Positions 60,233 to 64,000 of a stretch of 64,000 bases of DNA are shown one piece after another. The stretch is from Phascolomyces articulosus (Eukaryota > Mucoromycota > Mucoromycetes > Mucorales > Lichtheimiaceae), in NCBI GenBank assembly GCA_025677815.1, contig JAIXMP010000019.1, positions 248,001-312,000 of the forward strand, read 5' to 3'. The position numbers and the translations under genes are program-made. Under the pieces are notes generated by a model. That model ran no database searches. It saw only the letters and a list, made by a program, of their open reading frames with translations, and was not told the DNA's origin. The stretch's first letter is position 1. Each line of letters starts with the position of its first letter.

Positions 60233-60643
60233 CTGTATTATTTTTTCTTTTTCTTTTTTCATCATTTAACATTAAAATATTCCCCATCCATAACAACAAC
60301 AGCAGACCGTTTGTTCTTTCTTAAACTCTTTTCAAATCATAAACCATCTTTTTCTTTACTTTTTATTTCTCTCTCACTTCTCCTCCCGTTGTTTTTTTTC
60401 TTCTTATTATATTATTCAAATTTAAACAAACATGCAAATTTTCACAACAGTATATAGTCAATGTTTATTTATTTCAAAAATGGTGTGTAGTGAAGATATC
60501 TTTATAAAATCCATGTAACAAATTTCACTCTCCACACATAGTGTGTGCTTCTTTTCATCATTTCTCTTTTTCGTGAATTATATCGGACAACCTACAAATC
60601 GATCCGTTTAAATCCTTTTTTAACGGGTCTTTTTTCTTCTACA
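60233..60643. other. Intergenic between the kelch and nucleotidyltransferase genes
   Basis: AT-rich 3' flank and short promoter with CT tracts; no gene seen. Confidence 0.4.
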
Positions 60644-61483
60644 ATGATGTAATGTATCCAAATTTCTACTTTTTCAATCATCATCCAAAGAAAAAAAAAA
60701 GGGTGCTATCTCTCTTACTGCTTTTATATATATATATATATATTACAAAGTGAACTGACATATCAATCCAAGCATTGGTTACAAACAAACAATGACAATA
60801 TTGAGAAGAAAAATATACTTGTTCTGGATTCGTCATTTAATCCACCTACAAAAGCTCATGTGGCATTAGTCCATACTACATTGGATCATTTCCCACCCAA
60901 TACATTCACAGGTTGTTTATTTTTATTTACTTGCAATAATGTCGACAAACCATTGTCAGGTGCATCGCCACCTCAACGATTGGCCATGATGACCCTAATA
61001 GCAGACCATATGGCGTCATTCGTCCCTACGGCTGTAGGAACGACCGCGTCAGGTCGTTTTATTGACAAGGCCAAAGCTTTAGAAGAAACATTGGATACGA
61101 ATAATGACAAGAAGCATGAATTTTATTTTATTGTGGGCCATGATACAATGGTGCGTTTATTGGATCCTAAATATTATCAAGGTGTCCCTGTAGAAAAAGC
61201 ATTAGCTCCCTTTTTCCAACATTCAAGATTAATTTGTGTGGATCGACCAGGATTTGGTGATATGGAATCCTTTTGGGAACAAGTCAAACAAGATCATCCT
61301 TGGTTATTACAAGAAGAAGAGAATAAAAAAGTGGAACGCATTGAATTAAAAAATAATCAAGCTCAAAATATTTCCAGTACGTTGGCACGATCTATGGTAT
61401 TCAAACATCAATGGGATCAATTGAATACGGTGGTGGATCCTAAAATTTCAGATTATATTCGTCAACATAAATTATATTTATAA
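60644..61483 (+). CDS. POF1/NMNAT-like nucleotidyltransferase (245 aa)
   Basis: Nucleotidyltransferase of the NMN adenylyltransferase superfamily, closest in style to fungal POF1. The core (60751-61483) starts without a methionine, so an upstream exon is needed. ATG-AT at 60644-60648 followed by GTAATG fits exactly in phase: a 5-nt first exon, a 102-nt intron, then ELTYQSKHWLQTNNDNIE. The active-site signature is NILVLDSSFNPPTKAH (the HxGH-equivalent loop), with LFTCNNVDKPL, FYFIVGHDTMVRLLDPKYY, LICVDRPGFGDMESFW, and ISSTLARSM as the ISSTxxR motif that binds the phosphates. Length agrees with yeast POF1 (about 258). Substrate is uncertain. Confidence 0.78.
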
Positions 61484-61953
61484 TATGAATGATGCTATTG
61501 TTATGTATGTCAAATATAAGGAGGTTAAATTTGCATGTTAATAAATAAAAAGGGCTTGTTCTATTAAAACAAGGAGTAAAGAGGCTTCTTTTTAATCATG
61601 CATGAGTTTCAAGGGACACATTAAAAAAAAAACGAGGAGCAAAAGTGGGATGGACCTTTTTAGAGGTAAAAAAAAAATGCACAGTTTTTATAAAATAATA
61701 ATGATTATAAACTTTGGAGCGTGTGTGGAATTGGATGTATTTTTTTTTTACTTCTTCCTTGAGAGAGTGTGTGTGTGAGAAAGGAGGATGATGATGAGAA
61801 GAAGACAAGGTTGAGGAAGAAGAGGTATGCAATGAAAATAGATAAAAAGGGAGAAAAAACCAAGAACAAAAAAATACATATATGTATATAAAAATGAGAT
61901 TATAAAAACACACTAAAAAATAATTTAAATAAATATATATAAAAAAAATAAAT
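61484..61953. other. Intergenic between convergent genes
   Basis: AT-rich convergent 3' ends; no gene seen. Confidence 0.4.
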
Positions 61954-63365
61954 CTAGATCTTTTTGCTCTTTTTAGAGACACCATTAGCAATAGGTGCCT
62001 TAGTAGCAGCAGTAGCAGCCTTCTTTGAACCAGACTTGTAGGTCATACGGTAAAAGTTAATGAAAAGAACCAAATAAGAAGACAAAATAGCACAACCAAA
62101 CCAAGCAGCACCTTCACCACCAGAACATGTACCAAAGTTTGGTAAATGAGGAGCATATTTGCTAGCATAGAAAGTATAAGTACAACCATACACAGCAAAT
62201 AAATCAATAATGAATTGTGTGATTTGCATTGTCGTCAAATAACGTTTCCACCAAATCTTGGCTCCAGAAGCAGTACGGAAGTAGTAATAATACATAAAGA
62301 CATGAACAGTCAAGTTCAATACAATAGGTACCCATGACTATAGAAGAAAATTTTGTTTATGAATATCCCTCTTTTTACCTTCCATCATCCTTTCCTCCTT
62401 TTTTATATATATCCTTTTTTTTTTCCATCCTTTCCCGTTCCCATCTTTTTTTTTTCTCTGATAAACTTACCACAGTGGTACGACCCACAAGCTGAGTGAA
62501 GCAAAGGACCATGGTCATACTATGATGGAAGACGTGCAAGAATTCTATTCGTTTTTTTAAAAAAAGGTTTAAATCCAATCAACAATTTTGACAACTTTTT
62601 CCCAAAACAGATCGCACAACCAAATAGATAATACATCATACATGCATCAAAAAAAAGCACATGCATGTTTTTTTTATTTTACCCTATACACAACTCGCTC
62701 TCCATATAAATCATAAGCCACCCTTTCTTTTTAATTAAAGAGAAGACGATGGATCCTCTCCTCCCAAAGAACCCAACCATATGGCTTTTTTTCCCAATAA
62801 AGCAACTTACCCAATTTTTTCTTCTTCAATACCAAAAATACGGTATCGGCCAATTCCCAATACTTGACAAGATAGTTCAAGTAGTACAAAAGCTCATGCT
62901 TTTGAGTCCACGCGTCGTAAGAGCAAATAGTCCAATATAACCCATGATTGTATAATTGAGGTACCAATTGTTCAATGAGTAATAATAAAATGGCAAGAGA
63001 GACCAATGTCAACAACAAGTTGTGGATTTGGAAAATGAATTTGGGATGAGTAGCAGAAGCTTCACGTAAAATATATCGTCCACCAAAAATCACCATAAGA
63101 TAAGTGAATACACCCACAGCCACTAAGATATAAAAGTTCATATGAGTTGTTATTCCATATAATCCTTACGATCGTTGTGTATAGCAACCTATTAAGATAG
63201 ATCCATATTCTTTTTACCTTCAGGGATAGTAGAAAAGGGAGTTTCGCCTTCTACAAAATGAAAATCATTGGCAGAACTGCCCATGACAGCCGTATAGGCT
63301 TTATCAAAATAATCCCAAAGATAGATACCAAAAGGTCTATCGATACTGAATTCGATAGCTGACAT
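61954..63365 (-). CDS. ELO-family very-long-chain fatty acid elongase (305 aa)
   Basis: Condensing enzyme of ER fatty-acid elongation (3-ketoacyl-CoA synthase). Minus-strand exons 63365-63218, 63122-62811, 62544-62471 and 62337-61954; 306 codons. The catalytic histidine box HVFHH (in EFLHVFHHSMTMVLCF) lies at the start of exon 3, and the KYWELADTVFLVLKKKKL and WTQKHELLYYLNY segments and the HVFMYYYYFRTASG motif complete the family signature. Several hydrophobic helices (GVFTYLMVIFGG, LLTLVSLAILLLLIEQL, ITQFIIDLFAVYG, LVLFINFYRMTY) span the membrane. The C-terminus ends KKSKKI, a dilysine-like ER retrieval signal. I start at 63365 (MSAIEFSIDRPFG). Chain-length preference cannot be told. The upstream stretch has a pyrimidine-rich leader. 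Confidence 0.93.
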
Positions 63366-64000
63366 GGTTTTTGGTTGGCTGGGTAAGGACGGATATAAGA
63401 GTGAAATAAAAAAGGGTAAAAGAAGAAGAAGAAGAAGAAAAGAAATATAAACAAGAAGTGTATTTACACTGCCAAAATAATAAAAAAAAAAGAGAGGACG
63501 GCTGAATATATGAACCGTTCCAAATCGGCATCCATGTCCGTATCTTACAGTGTAACATAGCACCATGTTAAATTGAAAAGGGGTAAAATCAACCCAAAAA
63601 AGATTTACACTTTCAATAAAGCTTTTTTATATAATACCTCTTGTTCTTTCCATTCTTTTCAATTTATTATATTATTATTTCTTGTTATCATGACTATAGA
63701 ATTCTTTCCCAAAATCTATCTATCTATTCATCCATTTGAAATCATAATCATATTGCGTGCTGATCTAATTCTAAATGACAAGAATGAAAATATTTAAACC
63801 GAGGAGGGTATTTGGTTGTTTGTTTGTTTGTTCTGTTTTTTTTTTTTTTTTTTTTTTTTCTCATTCAAACAAATAATGCATAACTTTGAACAGAATAATG
63901 CACGTGAAATACCCTTCAACAGTTAACTTCACATGAATTTAAGCTTCTTGGCAACAAGACACTTCAAATCCGCGATTACTTTTCTAATGCTATTCTAAGT
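63366..64000. other. Upstream region of the elongase gene and window end
   Basis: Pyrimidine-poor leader of the elongase, AT-rich spacer, a GTTT repeat with poly-T (63820-63861) and no coding signal up to the edge. Confidence 0.4.

Noticed and set aside
1..64000. CRISPR arrays or prokaryotic operons
   Set aside because: Spliceosomal introns and eukaryotic gene families throughout; no regular spaced repeats.

Overview
This window looks like nuclear DNA of an early-diverging filamentous fungus, most likely Mucoromycota (Mucorales type). It is very AT-rich. Most protein genes are broken by short GT..AG introns, often with a CTAAT-like branch site. A decayed Helitron and several orphan, apparently lineage-restricted families fit the same assignment. 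I found no tRNA, rRNA or CRISPR array. All exon joins are my own readings; each one given keeps a continuous frame to the stop.

Layout. 0-2.9 kb: repeats only (a tandem 250-bp duplication, a possible solo LTR, a perfect 21-bp hairpin). 2.9-6.3 kb: a seven-exon orphan gene (+) and a small basic/proline-rich gene (-). 6.9-11.7 kb: a decayed Helitron (Rep plus Pif1-like helicase). 12.5-17.4 kb: gene graveyard, with a minus-strand repeat-protein pseudogene whose intron holds a TA-flanked MITE, two GGTTCG-rich repeats and another relic. 19-21.5 kb: an MTH1-type Nudix hydrolase (-) and a candidate 44-aa gene (-). 21.5-27 kb: long non-coding stretch with an RFX-like motif cluster, upstream of a homeodomain gene (27-28.8 kb, +). 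30.2-30.5 kb: a 65-aa secreted protein (-). 33.3-39.6 kb: three plus-strand genes, an HDAC-superfamily deacetylase, a questin-oxidase-like protein and V-ATPase subunit C. 41.1-47.2 kb: two large intronless HET-domain paralogues with relic exons between and behind them. 48.8-52 kb: a Whi2-like BTB protein, an ASDURF/prefoldin-like microprotein and a DUF2470/DUF4499-like membrane protein. 52-57 kb: non-coding. 57-61.5 kb: a kelch-repeat membrane protein and a POF1-like nucleotidyltransferase. 62-63.4 kb: an ELO fatty-acid elongase (-).

The conserved genes are mostly housekeeping (nucleotide-pool sanitation, vacuolar acidification, lipid elongation, stress signalling, chaperone assembly) and do not form one pathway. 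The part most likely to hold undescribed biology is 41-48 kb: tandem HET-domain proteins with a conserved basic block, a variable Asn/Ser linker and a conserved C-terminal module I cannot assign, both without introns among intron-rich neighbours.
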